Shown here: positions 44,719 through 53,697 of the stretch, piece after piece
How positions within the stretch are numbered: position 1 is the stretch's first letter
Layout of the letters: every line of letters starts with the position of its first letter
Source of the DNA: Leisingera sp. JC1
GTDB lineage: Bacteria; Pseudomonadota; Alphaproteobacteria; Rhodobacterales; Rhodobacteraceae
Length of the DNA: 53,697 nt
Reading direction: 5' to 3'
Assembly: GCF_001679925.1 (NCBI RefSeq)
Contig: NZ_LYUZ01000082.1
Span: 57,310 to 111,006 of the forward strand
The notes under the pieces: generated by a model
Database searches by the model: none
The model's input: the letters and a program-made list of their open reading frames with translations, nothing else
Told to the model about the DNA's origin: nothing
Translations under genes and position numbers: made by a program

Positions 44719-45700
44719 GGCGCGGGTCCTTTTCAGCTGCGGCGAGGGGGAGCGCTGCGAGATGCGCGATCAGGGCGTCATAGCCCATCCCGGCCTGTTC
44801 AGCGGCGGCGGCGAAACCGGCATCCGGCGCCAGGCAGGGGTTGGTATTCACTTCCAGGATCCAGGGGCGGCCGTCCTCATCTACTCGGAAATCCACACGC
44901 GCATAGCCGGAGAGACCAAAGACCTGCCAGGTGCGCCGGGCGAGATCCGCAAGCTGGTCCAGCAAAGCATTGTCGCTGTCCGGAAAGGTGAACCGCCGGG
45001 GTGTGTGATGGTAACTGTGTGCGGTTTCATCCCATTTGGCGGCGTAATCGACGATGCGGGGGGCATCGGAGGTGAAATCCTGAAACAGGATTTCGGCGGC
45101 GGGCAGCATTTTTACGCCTTCACGGCACTCCAGCAGCGAAAGGTTGAATTCGCGCCCGGGGATGTATTCCTCTGCAAAGAACCTGCCGCCAAAACGGGCT
45201 TCGCGGCTGACAATCTCCTCAGTTGCGTGAGCGCCGGACACAACTGATTGAGCATCGATTCCCAGCGAGGCATGTTCCGTGACGGATTTGACAATCACCC
45301 GGCCAAGCTTCGCGAGGGCAGGGCCGGATTGCGGCCAGGTCGGTGTCGGCAAGCCGTGCCGGGACATGAGGCTCTTTTGCGCGGTCTTGCTGAGGGCAGC
45401 CAACTGCGCTGCCGCGGAGCAGCCGGTATAGGGAATACCCACTTCTTCCAGCAGCGGCAGCACCTCAGCCGCGCGCTGCATGTCGCGGTCAATTGCTTCC
45501 ACCATGTTGAAAACCAGCCCTGGGCGGTCTTTTACCGCCCAGGGCAGCGTAGCAGGGAGGCCCGAGACATGCGCGAGCCGGGCGTCAAAGCCTTGCCGGC
45601 TCAGCGCGGCGCGGATTGCCTCCGCTGTATCGCGGGTGTCACGTTCGTCGGGATCGTCTCCGCTCGCCCCGTGCAGAACGATGATGGAAAGCGGTTTCAT
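44693..45700 (-). CDS. ATP-grasp ligase, D-Ala-D-Ala ligase-like, copy 1
   Basis: The 335-residue product has the ATP-grasp layout: an N-terminal segment with VFNMVEAID and GIPYTGC, a central RVIVKSVTEHASLGID lysine segment, and a C-terminal GYARVDFRVDEDGRPWILEV-NTNP metal and ATP site. It joins a carboxylate to an amine. It overlaps both neighbours. Being unlinked to cell-wall genes, it more likely builds a peptide-like metabolite than D-Ala-D-Ala. Confidence 0.87.
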   Translation of the reverse strand: MKPLSIIVLHGASGDDPDERDTRDTAEAIRAALSRQGFDARLAHVSGLPATLPWAVKDRPGLVFNMVEAIDRDMQRAAEVLPLLEEVGIPYTGCSAAAQLAALSKTAQKSLMSRHGLPTPTWPQSGPALAKLGRVIVKSVTEHASLGIDAQSVVSGAHATEEIVSREARFGGRFFAEEYIPGREFNLSLLECREGVKMLPAAEILFQDFTSDAPRIVDYAAKWDETAHSYHHTPRRFTFPDSDNALLDQLADLARRTWQVFGLSGYARVDFRVDEDGRPWILEVNTNPCLAPDAGFAAAAEQAGMGYDALIAHLAALPLAAAEKDPRHVPHPQDC

Positions 45701-46707
45701 AGCGCTGCGCTGAGCGCCTCGGTTCTGTCCGCCAGGCGGCAGCGGCGGATGGCGGCATCCAGAATGCCGCCGATCAGCCCCTGGTAATCAAGCCCCGCCT
45801 TGGCCGACAGGATCGGCAGGTCGGAGTGGCTGGGGTGCAGGCCCGGCAGGGTGTTCACCTCCAGAAAATGCGGCGTGCTGCCAGCGTCGGAGCGCAAATC
45901 GATCCGTGCCGCGTCGCGGCAGCCGAGCGCATGGTAGGCGGCCAGCGCGGAGGCGCCAGCGGCGCGTGCCTCGAGGTCTTCGGCTAGGCGGTAGCGGACG
46001 CGGGTTTCCCAATGCTCCTTGTTCTGGAAGCTGTAGATTTCCGCCTCTGCCGAGTCGAGCAGCAGGATTTCCATCACCGCAATCACCCGTGCCTTCGCCC
46101 CGTTGCCGAGAATGCCGGCGGTGAATTCGCGCCCGGGCAGGAAACTCTCAGCCAGGACCGGCTGGCAAAAGCGCTGGCGCAGGGAGCGGGCAGCGGCGGC
46201 GGCTTGGTCCGCATTGGCCGCTTTGGAGGCATGTTCGCAGCCTTTGCCGGTGCCTTCGACCAGCGGTTTCAGGAAGACCGGAAACGGCAGGTCCAGACCG
46301 GCGTCATCCTCCGGAGTCTCCAGCACCGCAAAGGGGGCTGTCGGGATGCCCGCATCGCGCACAACCCGCTTGGCCATCGCCTTATCCAGCCCCAGCGCCT
46401 GGGTCAGCGGGTCGGAAAAGGTATAGGGAATATCGAAGGCTTCCAGCAGGGCAGGGACCTGCGCTTCACGGGCGCGGCCTTGCAGCCCCTCTGCGATATT
46501 GAAGACCAGATCCCAGCGGTCGCCTGCCGCCAGCCGCTGCGCCAGTATACGGACATGGCCGATCCGCTGGGTCTGATGTCCTGCTGCGCGCAGGGCGGTT
46601 TCGATGGCGGCAATAGTTTCCGGGCTGTCGAACTCGGCCATCGCCTCAACGCTGAGGCCGCTGCCCCGGTGGTCGTCGCGCAAATCGTATGTCAGGCCGA
46701 TTAGCAT
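45697..46707 (-). CDS. ATP-grasp ligase, D-Ala-D-Ala ligase-like, copy 2
   Basis: The 336-residue product has the same fold: LVFNIAEGLQGRAREAQVPA, then PYTFSDPL, FPVFLKPLVEGTGKG, EIYSFQNKEHWE and HFLEVNTLPGLHP. It shares low but clear similarity with the neighbouring copy, so two successive ligations or two substrates are possible. It overlaps kamA by 7 bp and copy 1 by 4 bp. The start at 46707 (MLIGLTYDLRDD) is chosen over the longer frame inside kamA. Confidence 0.87.
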   Translation of the reverse strand: MLIGLTYDLRDDHRGSGLSVEAMAEFDSPETIAAIETALRAAGHQTQRIGHVRILAQRLAAGDRWDLVFNIAEGLQGRAREAQVPALLEAFDIPYTFSDPLTQALGLDKAMAKRVVRDAGIPTAPFAVLETPEDDAGLDLPFPVFLKPLVEGTGKGCEHASKAANADQAAAAARSLRQRFCQPVLAESFLPGREFTAGILGNGAKARVIAVMEILLLDSAEAEIYSFQNKEHWETRVRYRLAEDLEARAAGASALAAYHALGCRDAARIDLRSDAGSTPHFLEVNTLPGLHPSHSDLPILSAKAGLDYQGLIGGILDAAIRRCRLADRTEALSAAL

Positions 46708-48023
46708 GGCCGGTGTCCCTTTGATGAGCCCAGGCTGCCGCCCGGATCGGGGTAACGGTAAAGAGTGTTTTCGAAGTTGCGCAGGATCAGGTCGCCGCCG
46801 TCGCGCCCCGCAACATAATCCGGCAGCAGCGGGATCTTGCCGCCGCCGCCGGGGGCGTCGATGACGAACTGCGGCACCGCATAGCCGGTGGTATGGCCGC
46901 GCAGGCCCTCGATGATCTCCAGCCCCTTGGCTACCGGCGTGCGGAAATGGGCAGAGCCGGTGATCGGGTCGCACTGGTAGAGGTAATAGGGCCTGACCCG
47001 CCGCATCAGCAGCGCCTGGTACATCGGCTTGAGGATATCGACGCTGTCATTGATCCCTTTCAGCAGTACGGTTTGCGAGCCGAGCGGGATGCCCGCGTCC
47101 GCCAGCCGCTTGCAGGCCTCTGTGGCCTCTGGTGTCAGCTCGTTGGGGTGGGTGACATGGATCGACGTCCACAGCGGGTGGTGCCGTTTTAGCATCCGCA
47201 CAAGCTCGCGGGTGACCCGCATCGGCAAGACGATCGGCATTTTAGTGCCAAGCCGGATGAATTCCACATGCGGGATCGCGCGCAGGCGTCCCAGAAGGTA
47301 ATCAAGCTTGTCATCAGCGATGGTCAGCGGGTCGCCGCCGGACAACAGTACATCTCGGACCTGGGGGTGCGCAGCGATGTAGTCCAGCGCCCGGTCCCAC
47401 TGGGAGACCGAAAACTGGTATTCACCGCCCGCCTGGCCCACCATCCGTGACCGTGTGCAATAGCGGCAGTAGGTCGAGCAGGTGCCGGTGGCCAGAAACA
47501 GCACCCGGTCCGGGTAACGGTGGACCAGTCCCGGCACCGGGGTGTCGTGGTCCTCGCCCAGCGGGTCACCTGCCTCTCCCGGGAGTTGCAGGTATTCATG
47601 TCTGACGGGAATATGGGTGCGCCGCAGCGGCTCATCCGGATCATCCAGCCCCATCAGACTGGCGTAATAGGGGGTGATGCCGACCGGCAGCCCGCCCTGA
47701 TGCCGGGCCAGTGCCTCCTGTTCCTCATCGCTCAGGTCAAATATCCGGCTGAGCACCTCTTGGCTGCGGATGCGGTTGCGCATCTGCCAGCGCCAGTCGT
47801 TCCAATCTTCCGCGGCGGCCTTCGGGAAGAAGATCTTGCGGAAAGCTTTTGTCCTTTCCCCGGCCGGAAATTTCGGCGGCCGTGCCCGGCGGTTTTTAAG
47901 GAGGGGTGGAGAAATGCGGGCCTTAGCGTGGTCTGGCAACTGCAGATCGGCGTGGTCCGCGGCGGTCTCTGGAGGGTCCTGGCTTTCCTGAACGCCGGGA
48001 CCTGCAGCAAGGGGATGGTCCAT
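46701..48023 (-). CDS. Lysine 2,3-aminomutase-family radical SAM enzyme
   Basis: The 440-residue product has the radical SAM cluster CSTYCRYC near residue 180. KamA hallmarks include VRDVLLSGGDPLTIADDKL, YQCDPITGSAHFRTPVAKG and YAVPQFVIDAPGGGGKIPL. KamA converts lysine to beta-lysine using PLP and an iron-sulfur cluster. AAGGA precedes the ATG at 48023. It is the first gene of the four-gene operon and probably supplies a beta-amino acid to the ligases. It could also act on glutamate or another amino acid. Confidence 0.9.
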   Translation of the reverse strand: MDHPLAAGPGVQESQDPPETAADHADLQLPDHAKARISPPLLKNRRARPPKFPAGERTKAFRKIFFPKAAAEDWNDWRWQMRNRIRSQEVLSRIFDLSDEEQEALARHQGGLPVGITPYYASLMGLDDPDEPLRRTHIPVRHEYLQLPGEAGDPLGEDHDTPVPGLVHRYPDRVLFLATGTCSTYCRYCTRSRMVGQAGGEYQFSVSQWDRALDYIAAHPQVRDVLLSGGDPLTIADDKLDYLLGRLRAIPHVEFIRLGTKMPIVLPMRVTRELVRMLKRHHPLWTSIHVTHPNELTPEATEACKRLADAGIPLGSQTVLLKGINDSVDILKPMYQALLMRRVRPYYLYQCDPITGSAHFRTPVAKGLEIIEGLRGHTTGYAVPQFVIDAPGGGGKIPLLPDYVAGRDGGDLILRNFENTLYRYPDPGGSLGSSKGHRPC

Positions 48024-48235
48024 CCATGGGTTTCCTTGCGCCCAGAGTGCCGTCGCGCGCCAATCGTCGTTGCTGTCGCAGCTCTGGGACAAGAAAAACC
48101 TGTGGCCGTTTCAGACGAAAATCAAGCAGTTTTGCAGGCGCTTATACAGAGTTTTGGCGGCTTTCCGCCAAGGGCTGCCGTCTGCGGACCGGGTGTGGAA
48201 ATCCCGCAAGTGAGGCGGCTGAAAGGGCTGCATTT

Positions 48236-49681
48236 TCACTCTTCCGTGAAGGCGCCAGACTTGGCTGAATGCTGTACTGGATTGCTCCAGACCGGAACAA
48301 ACAGGGCGGATCCGTTGCGCCAAACCCGGGCCAGGACGGCATCCTTGCGGCTAGAGGCCAGCTTGGCTTCGGCAGTGCGGAAAGCAGCCAGATCGGGCAG
48401 AGGTATTCCGTCCAGATGGGTGATCACATCGCCGGGGGCGAGGCTGCCGGGCCGTTCCGCGCCACCGGTCCACACCAGCAGCCAGCCCTTCTCATCAGCG
48501 GGGATCGCCAGTTCGCGCCGTGTTTCGTCATCCGCTGGAACCACGGCCAGCACGAGACCAAAAAGAGAAAGTTCCACCTCGCTCTGCGGTTCCTGCATGT
48601 TCATCCCTGCCGGGGCAGAGGCGATCCTGATCGCCTGTTGTGACGGCGTGCCGTTGCGCCACAGCGATAGCTCTGCGACGCTGCCTTCCGGCAGTCCGGC
48701 AATCAGCTCCACCAGTTGTTGGGAGGCGTTAACGGGGGTGCCGTTCACCGCCAGCACGATATCTCCAGGCTGCAGCCCGGCGGCCATGGCCGGAGAGGCG
48801 GGCTCAACCCTGGTGATGATCTCGCCTGCCTGCCCCTGCGCATCTGTGAGCGCTGCCAGCCCTGGGGTAAGCGGCTGGCTCTGGGCGCCAATATAACCGC
48901 GCGGCACGCGGCCGTTTTCCAGCAACTGGGCGGCGACCTCCATCGCGAGGTCGGCCGGCACCGCGAATCCCATTCCCGTGCAGCCCTCGCACCAGGACAT
49001 CATGGCAGTGTTGACGCCCACCACATAACCGCCAGTATCAATTAGCGGGCCACCGGAGTCGCCGCTGACCACCGAGGCGTCGATCTGGATGAACCGGTCA
49101 TAAGGGCTGGTTAGCAGATCGCGGCCCAGCCCGGCGATAATGCCTTCGGTCGCAGACAGGCCAAGGCCGAAGGGGTTACCCAGAACCACCACCCGGTGTC
49201 CGGTTTTAAGGCTGCCGGGATCGCCCCAGCCAAGAGAGGGCAGCGGCTCATCTGCTGATATTGCCAGCAGCGCAATATCGGTGTGCTCATCCAGACCGAT
49301 CAGGCTGCCCTCATAGGAACGGCCGTTTAGCAGGCTGACAGTTATGGAACCTGCACCATTCACGACATGGGCATTAGTTACAATCTGACCGTCCGCACTG
49401 ATAATGAACCCGCTTGCCGTGGTGCCGCCTGGCTCCGGAGACGTCGTGTCGTCCTGTGCCGGAGCGTGGCCGGAGGTGTTCTTGCCGGCTGCGGCATAGC
49501 CCCCATAGGTCCTAATCATAACGGTGGCAGGCAGCAGTTCTTCAACGATCGTCGCAAAGGAACCGGTGGAATCCAATTTGGAAGGCTGTGGGTCGGATTG
49601 CGCCTGGACGGCAATGGGGCAGGCTAGCAGGCAGGCGGCTGCAATCTGCAGAGCTGCATTTCGGAAAAGTTCGATAGGCAT
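48236..49681 (-). CDS. DegP-like secreted serine protease with PDZ domains
   Basis: The 481-residue product has a signal peptide (MPIELFRNAALQIAAACLLA) and a trypsin-like domain with TNAHVV (His), EHTDIALL (Asp) and SGDSGGPL (Ser). Two PDZ-like regions follow (GYIGAQSQPLTPGLA and SLAPGDVITHLDGIPL). Cysteines near MSWCEGCTGMGF are unusual. Periplasmic quality control is inferred. It reads toward kamA with a 212-bp gap, so co-transcription is uncertain. Confidence 0.88.
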   Translation of the reverse strand: MPIELFRNAALQIAAACLLACPIAVQAQSDPQPSKLDSTGSFATIVEELLPATVMIRTYGGYAAAGKNTSGHAPAQDDTTSPEPGGTTASGFIISADGQIVTNAHVVNGAGSITVSLLNGRSYEGSLIGLDEHTDIALLAISADEPLPSLGWGDPGSLKTGHRVVVLGNPFGLGLSATEGIIAGLGRDLLTSPYDRFIQIDASVVSGDSGGPLIDTGGYVVGVNTAMMSWCEGCTGMGFAVPADLAMEVAAQLLENGRVPRGYIGAQSQPLTPGLAALTDAQGQAGEIITRVEPASPAMAAGLQPGDIVLAVNGTPVNASQQLVELIAGLPEGSVAELSLWRNGTPSQQAIRIASAPAGMNMQEPQSEVELSLFGLVLAVVPADDETRRELAIPADEKGWLLVWTGGAERPGSLAPGDVITHLDGIPLPDLAAFRTAEAKLASSRKDAVLARVWRNGSALFVPVWSNPVQHSAKSGAFTEE

Positions 49682-50282
49682 AGACTGATCACGCGGGGTG
49701 GGTTGTACGCTGCGGCGTGAGACTTTCCGTCTGTCCAGCGGTCCGGCTGCATCTGCCGCAGTCCCGTAGAGCGGCAACACAGAGTAGACATGCTACTAAA
49801 TGGCATCGATGCCGGGAAAGAAAAGATGCTGCCGCGGATTTTGTTTCGCAGGGTTGCAGGTCCTAACCAGTCCGGCAAATACTTTACTCGAGGCGTAGGA
49901 CCTGGCGGCACCTGCCTTCTTGAACCCTCTTTGGACCAAAATACGGAATGTGGCTGGTAGGCTGAAAAGAACAAGCTGCCAAATGTAGCGGGTTTTGGGG
50001 CGACAGCAGAGTGCCGGTCACGTGCTGCGCTAAGCTGTGAAACGTTATAGAACACAGCCGGAGCGGCAAAAGGCCGAACGCCGGAGAGGCATCGGGCTGC
50101 TCCTAGTTGTCTGCTTAACCATGTTCGCTTGTTGAAAGAAACTGGGTTAAGCATCACAATAAGCTCTGTTCGCAAATTCGGCATCGACGTACTGCAACCA
50201 GGCATCGAATCCATTGCCAATCAGCTCGTGGGCACGCACTCGCTTCTGGGATATGTAATCCTGAGCCCCAGCGGCCCGTCGA
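49682..50282. other. Intergenic with possible gene remnant
   Basis: No full gene. On the minus strand 50147-50284 reads as an open frame with protein-like composition (QKRVRAHELIGNGFDAWLQY) but has no start codon, so it may be the end of a lost gene. The rest shows no recognisable feature. Confidence 0.35.
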
Positions 50283-51344
50283 TCAGTTCAGCTGCTCTTC
50301 AGATTCATCAAGTTCCACCGCCTCCGCATCCAGCGCATCCTCCAGTACCACCGCGGGAGCACCTGGCGTAAAGACGGTCTGAGCGATGGGGGGATTGTCG
50401 GCCTCGGTGCGGTTGACGCGCAGTTCCCGGTATGCGGTATACAGTCCGCTCGCTACGATCAGAACCATTCCGGCGAAAGTCGTGTAGGGCGGCACCTCTC
50501 CCCACAGCAGATATCCGAGGGCCGCAGCCAGAGGCAGATAACTGTAGTCAAAAGGTGCAATCACGCTGGCGTTAGCGATTTGATAGGCGCGGGAAACCAG
50601 CGTGTAGGCCACTGTTCCGATACTCCCCAGCAAAGCGAGCATGGCAACGCCCTCCGCCTGAGGCACCGGCCAGCCCATGCGGAGGTGGCTTAATTCAGGT
50701 GTGATCACGATCATCTGCGACACCGCGTATCCCATCGGTACGATCAGAACACCTGAAAATGAGATTGTGTAAAGACCGATGGTCAGCGAGGTATCTTGCT
50801 CACCGATCTTGCGCACAATCGTCTGACTGATGGCATAAGTGAGAGCGCAAAGGAGCGGAAGGATGGCAATCCAGCCAAAACTGTCGCCTGCCGGGTTCAT
50901 TGCAATGACTACACCTGTGAAGCCAACAAGCAGTGCTGCTGCACGGTGAAGCCCGATTTTTTCGTGTAGAAAAAGGGCCGCAAGTGCCGCTGTCATTAAA
51001 GGTGCCGAGAAAAACAGCGTAGTGACCTCGGCCAGTCCCATGAAGGGAAATGCTGAATAGAACATCGCGAATCCGGAGGCGAAAAGCATGGCCCGCGCCA
51101 GATACCACGGCCAGAGAGGGGTGAAGATGCGATGCGGTGCGCCTAGCCAAAGGACGAGCGGCAGTAGAGTGATCAAGGCTACGATGGACCGGACAAATAT
51201 CAGCATCCAAACCGGGTAATGGCTTAACATGTCCTTCATCAGAACGTCCTGCCCGACAAACAGGACCATCCCGGAAAGCACACAGGCAATCCCTTGGGCA
51301 GTGCGGGGCAGCGGTGGTGCGCCAATTTCGGGTGAGGCTGACAT
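50283..51344 (-). CDS. EamA/DMT-family transporter
   Basis: The 353-residue product has ten membrane helices in two EamA repeats (LSGMVLFVGQDVLMKDMLSH, then LLGSIGTVAYTLVSRAYQIA). An acidic C-terminal tail (EAVELDESEEQLN) follows. The start at 51344 (MSASPEIG) has a weak ribosome site and is chosen at the head of the first helix. Metabolite export is likely; the substrate is unknown. Confidence 0.88.
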   Translation of the reverse strand: MSASPEIGAPPLPRTAQGIACVLSGMVLFVGQDVLMKDMLSHYPVWMLIFVRSIVALITLLPLVLWLGAPHRIFTPLWPWYLARAMLFASGFAMFYSAFPFMGLAEVTTLFFSAPLMTAALAALFLHEKIGLHRAAALLVGFTGVVIAMNPAGDSFGWIAILPLLCALTYAISQTIVRKIGEQDTSLTIGLYTISFSGVLIVPMGYAVSQMIVITPELSHLRMGWPVPQAEGVAMLALLGSIGTVAYTLVSRAYQIANASVIAPFDYSYLPLAAALGYLLWGEVPPYTTFAGMVLIVASGLYTAYRELRVNRTEADNPPIAQTVFTPGAPAVVLEDALDAEAVELDESEEQLN

Positions 51345-52040
51345 TAGGGCAGTTTGCCAATTCCAATAGGTTTGTCTTGCACTGCAGCGACCTGAATGTC
51401 GACAATATCTGACTGCCAGTACCAGCGAACGCGTTGGTTGTGTCTTGTAATGTGAACCGGAAACCGGAGGGAGGTGTTGCATCCGCCTGGCGTGAACAGT
51501 GGCCTCACGGCCCTTGGACGAAGCCACCCGCGCCAATGCCGTGGAGAGGCTTCGTTCTTGGGCTCTTCACGGTCATCGGAGGCAGCGCAGCATCCAGCCG
51601 ATTAGGTTCCGGCTAAGCGTTGTGGACGGCCCACGGTTATCCTTGATCAAGGCGAGGACGGCCCAAAGCTGCCAATCACGAGGGGCGCCGCGCTGCCATG
51701 CAGTATTCACCAGACCTGCCGTTCGAGGCCTGGCGCAATTTTCTCAATGCCTGAATGACCGGAAAGCACTAACTCGATAAAAACGCAGCATGCTGGCAGA
51801 CGAATTAATCCGCTTGGGATCAACCGCAGTCAGCAACACTTCCATTTGCTGCACATAATCGAACATATTGGGCACGCCTCACCCACATACCACAATATCA
51901 GGTGGACACATGTGTTTCCACTATGTTCTAATTTTTCCCGACTCAGATGAAACGCAATCACTGCACTCCCCTCCATCAGGGAAGATTGCCAAGCTTTAGG
52001 GACTACAGCCTGCAATTGGAACACATCGATAGGGCGACAA
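51345..52040. other. Intergenic, about 700 bp, no convincing gene
   Basis: Short open frames only. A possible coding tail, MQYSPDLPFEAWRNFLNA followed by stop, occurs near 51698-51754 without a recognisable family. Composition is less GC-rich toward 52040. Confidence 0.4.
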
Positions 52041-53462
52041 ATGGGTAAGAATATCTGCATCTTCTCGGATGGAACTGGCCAGATGGGTGGTGCCAGACCT
52101 GACCAGCGGCTTTCAAATGTCTACAAGATGTATCGGGCCATGCGCCCTGGCCCGGATTCCCCCATTAACCCAAAGGATCAAGTCGCGTTCTATGACCCTG
52201 GTCTGGGAACGGGCGAAAGCGGCGGACTCTTCGGCCGTATCAAACCGATCCTGGAAAGCGCGGTCGGCACCGGTATCGATCACAACATTATCGATTGCTA
52301 CGAGCAGATCATTGCCCATTACGAGCCCGGCGACCGAGTGCTTCTGTTTGGGTTCTCACGGGGGGCCTACACGGTTAGAGCACTTGCAAACGTCATGAAC
52401 CTGTGCGGTGTCCCAACGCAGATGCCCGACGGTTCGCCGGTTCCGCGTCACGGTCCCGGCTTACGCAAGATCGCCAAGGATGCAGTTAAGTTCGTTTACA
52501 ACCACGGCGCCGGGAAACCGCGGACACAGAATCCGTATTTTGTGAACCGCGAGGAGCTCGGCCGACGATTTCGCAAGAAGTATTCGAGCTTTCCCCTCGA
52601 GGGCAAAGACAATCAAGGTAACGTCCAGCCGACTTTCATCGGGGTCTTCGACACGGTGGCGTCACTGCGGACCGCCGTCGTCCGCACGCTGGTGTGGGGG
52701 GGCGCTTTTGCGGTCGGCGCTGCATTTGCCACCAGCTTAGCGCTTGGGTGGTCATGGCTCTTGGTTATCTCACTTGGCGTTCTCCTCGTCGCTATTGTCT
52801 GGCAGCTCGGCTCATTGCTGCTCGACAACTTTAAATTTTTCTCGGACGATCCCGATCGCGAATTGAAGCTCTGGCGCCCAACGGATTGGCCGCAAATTCT
52901 CAAGACGGGACATTTTGCCGCCTGGAACAAGCGCAACTACGACAAGTGGCTGGATCCCGACGTCCAGCACGCTCGCCACGCAATGGCAATCGACGAAGAC
53001 CGTGGTGACTTTCCTAGAGTTGGGTGGGCATCCAGGGCGGCAGCGATCGAAACCAAAGACCGCGAGCCGAAGTGGCTCAAGCAAGTCTGGTTTCCAGGCT
53101 GCCACAGCGACATCGGAGGAAGCTATCCCGAGGCCGAGTCCCGCCTCAGCGACATAGCTCTAGACTGGATGGTAGATGAGTTAAGGGAATGTGTTAAGTC
53201 GATCCGGATCAACGAAAATTTCCTCAATCGCGCACCTGACCCTTTGGGCCTGCAGCACCGCGAAGACGCGATGGTGGCAATTGGACCGTTTTGCATTGGC
53301 TGGAAGAAGGGCATCCGAGAGGTTGGCGACGATTTCCCGCTTCACCCCTCGGTTGAAGAGCGCATGCGAGCCAGGGCTGTAGCCCAGTGCGGCGAGGTCA
53401 AGCCTTATCGGCCGGTGCAATTGAAAGGGCGGCGTGATTTGAAGTGCTATTTCGAAGAGTAG
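52041..53462 (+). CDS. DUF2235 protein with two membrane segments
   Basis: The 473-residue product has the DUF2235 alpha/beta-hydrolase layout: KNICIFSDGTGQMGG near the start, the nucleophile motif GFSRGAYTVR at about residue 110, and the later WFPGCHSDIGGSYPE. Between them lie two hydrophobic helices (about 216-260). Relatives include Tle1-type phospholipases of type VI secretion. No immunity gene or VgrG is seen, and the inserted membrane part is a departure. It borders an IS256-family element. Confidence 0.82.
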   Translation: MGKNICIFSDGTGQMGGARPDQRLSNVYKMYRAMRPGPDSPINPKDQVAFYDPGLGTGESGGLFGRIKPILESAVGTGIDHNIIDCYEQIIAHYEPGDRVLLFGFSRGAYTVRALANVMNLCGVPTQMPDGSPVPRHGPGLRKIAKDAVKFVYNHGAGKPRTQNPYFVNREELGRRFRKKYSSFPLEGKDNQGNVQPTFIGVFDTVASLRTAVVRTLVWGGAFAVGAAFATSLALGWSWLLVISLGVLLVAIVWQLGSLLLDNFKFFSDDPDRELKLWRPTDWPQILKTGHFAAWNKRNYDKWLDPDVQHARHAMAIDEDRGDFPRVGWASRAAAIETKDREPKWLKQVWFPGCHSDIGGSYPEAESRLSDIALDWMVDELRECVKSIRINENFLNRAPDPLGLQHREDAMVAIGPFCIGWKKGIREVGDDFPLHPSVEERMRARAVAQCGEVKPYRPVQLKGRRDLKCYFEE

Positions 53463-53490
53463 AAAAGGTTGAGGTCAAACCGTTAGTACG

Positions 53491-53697
53491 GGACTATCCT
53501 GAATTTTGTGCCCCGGCGTGGTAGCTCACTTTTGAGGAGACCCACGTATGAGCATAGACAAAGACCTGTTGGACCGGCTGATGGAAGGGCGTTCGCCCGG
53601 CGACCTTTTCGGCAAGGAGGGCATTCTTTCCGAACTGACCAAGGCGCTTGCGGAACGTGCGCTGAGCACCGAGTTGGACGAACATCTCAGCGAAGAG
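53491..53697 (+). mobile_element. IS256-family element, left end, cut by window
   Basis: The sequence from GGACTATCCTGAATTTTGTG onward looks like the terminal repeat, followed by the transposase start. The right end is outside the window, so the target duplication cannot be checked. Confidence 0.6.
53548..53697 (+). CDS. IS256-family transposase, N-terminal part
   Basis: Fifty residues are visible. The opening MSIDKDLLDRLM and the segment LTKALAERALSTELDEHL match mutator-type (IS256) transposases. GAGGAGA precedes the ATG by about 9 bases. The DDE core is beyond the right edge. Confidence 0.75.
   Translation, partial: MSIDKDLLDRLMEGRSPGDLFGKEGILSELTKALAERALSTELDEHLSEE

Noticed and set aside
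42652-44991. A 779-codon open frame on the plus strand opposite the deacetylase fusion
   Set aside because: It mirrors a well-supported gene; no known domain appears in its translation.

Overview
The window looks like accessory DNA, plasmid or integrative element, from a roseobacter-group or other Rhodobacteraceae alphaproteobacterium. The evidence is high GC, alphaproteobacterial protein style and a VirC/VirD-type mobilization locus. No replication gene is visible, so replicon type is undecided, and the genus is inference only.

Layout. (1) 1-10.6 kb, transfer region: a DUF4145-helicase cut by the left edge, a long XRE regulator overlapping a DUF4258 gene, a VirD4/TraG coupling protein that appears to lack its P-loop, a relaxase, a MobC-like protein, a hairpin-rich candidate oriT, and a VirC1/VirC2 pair. 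(2) 10.7-17.4 kb: an IS21-family element between two truncated genes (Fic and an AAA+ ATPase), with a 248-bp copy of each IS end repeated outside it, then a GIY-YIG/Cys-rich protein and a small XRE regulator. (3) 17.5-42.4 kb, stress and proteostasis island: two-component proteins, a universal stress protein, three SPW-repeat membrane proteins, three secreted EF-hand proteins, BON and CBS proteins, GroEL, CbpA/CbpM, two Hsp20s, Lon, an FNR-type regulator, and Mg, Ca/cation and SLC13-type transporters. (4) 42.4-48.0 kb: a tightly overlapping operon of lysine 2,3-aminomutase-like radical SAM enzyme, two ATP-grasp ligases and a GNAT-deacetylase-GNAT fusion. (5) 48.2-53.7 kb: a DegP-like protease, an EamA transporter, a DUF2235 protein and the start of an IS256-family element.

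The strongest new observation is a palindrome, TTGAC-N4-GTCAA, with variants, found at least thirteen times between 18.4 and 37.9 kb. It is usually 60-85 bp before a start codon. At about eight sites a -10-like hexamer follows exactly 21 or 22 nt later, the geometry of a class II FNR/CRP promoter. The island encodes an FNR homolog with four candidate iron-sulfur cysteines and an altered recognition helix (ETLCR). I infer that region 3 is a locally wired low-oxygen stress regulon. The operon in region 4 is a candidate pathway for an acetylated, ligated beta-lysine-type metabolite.
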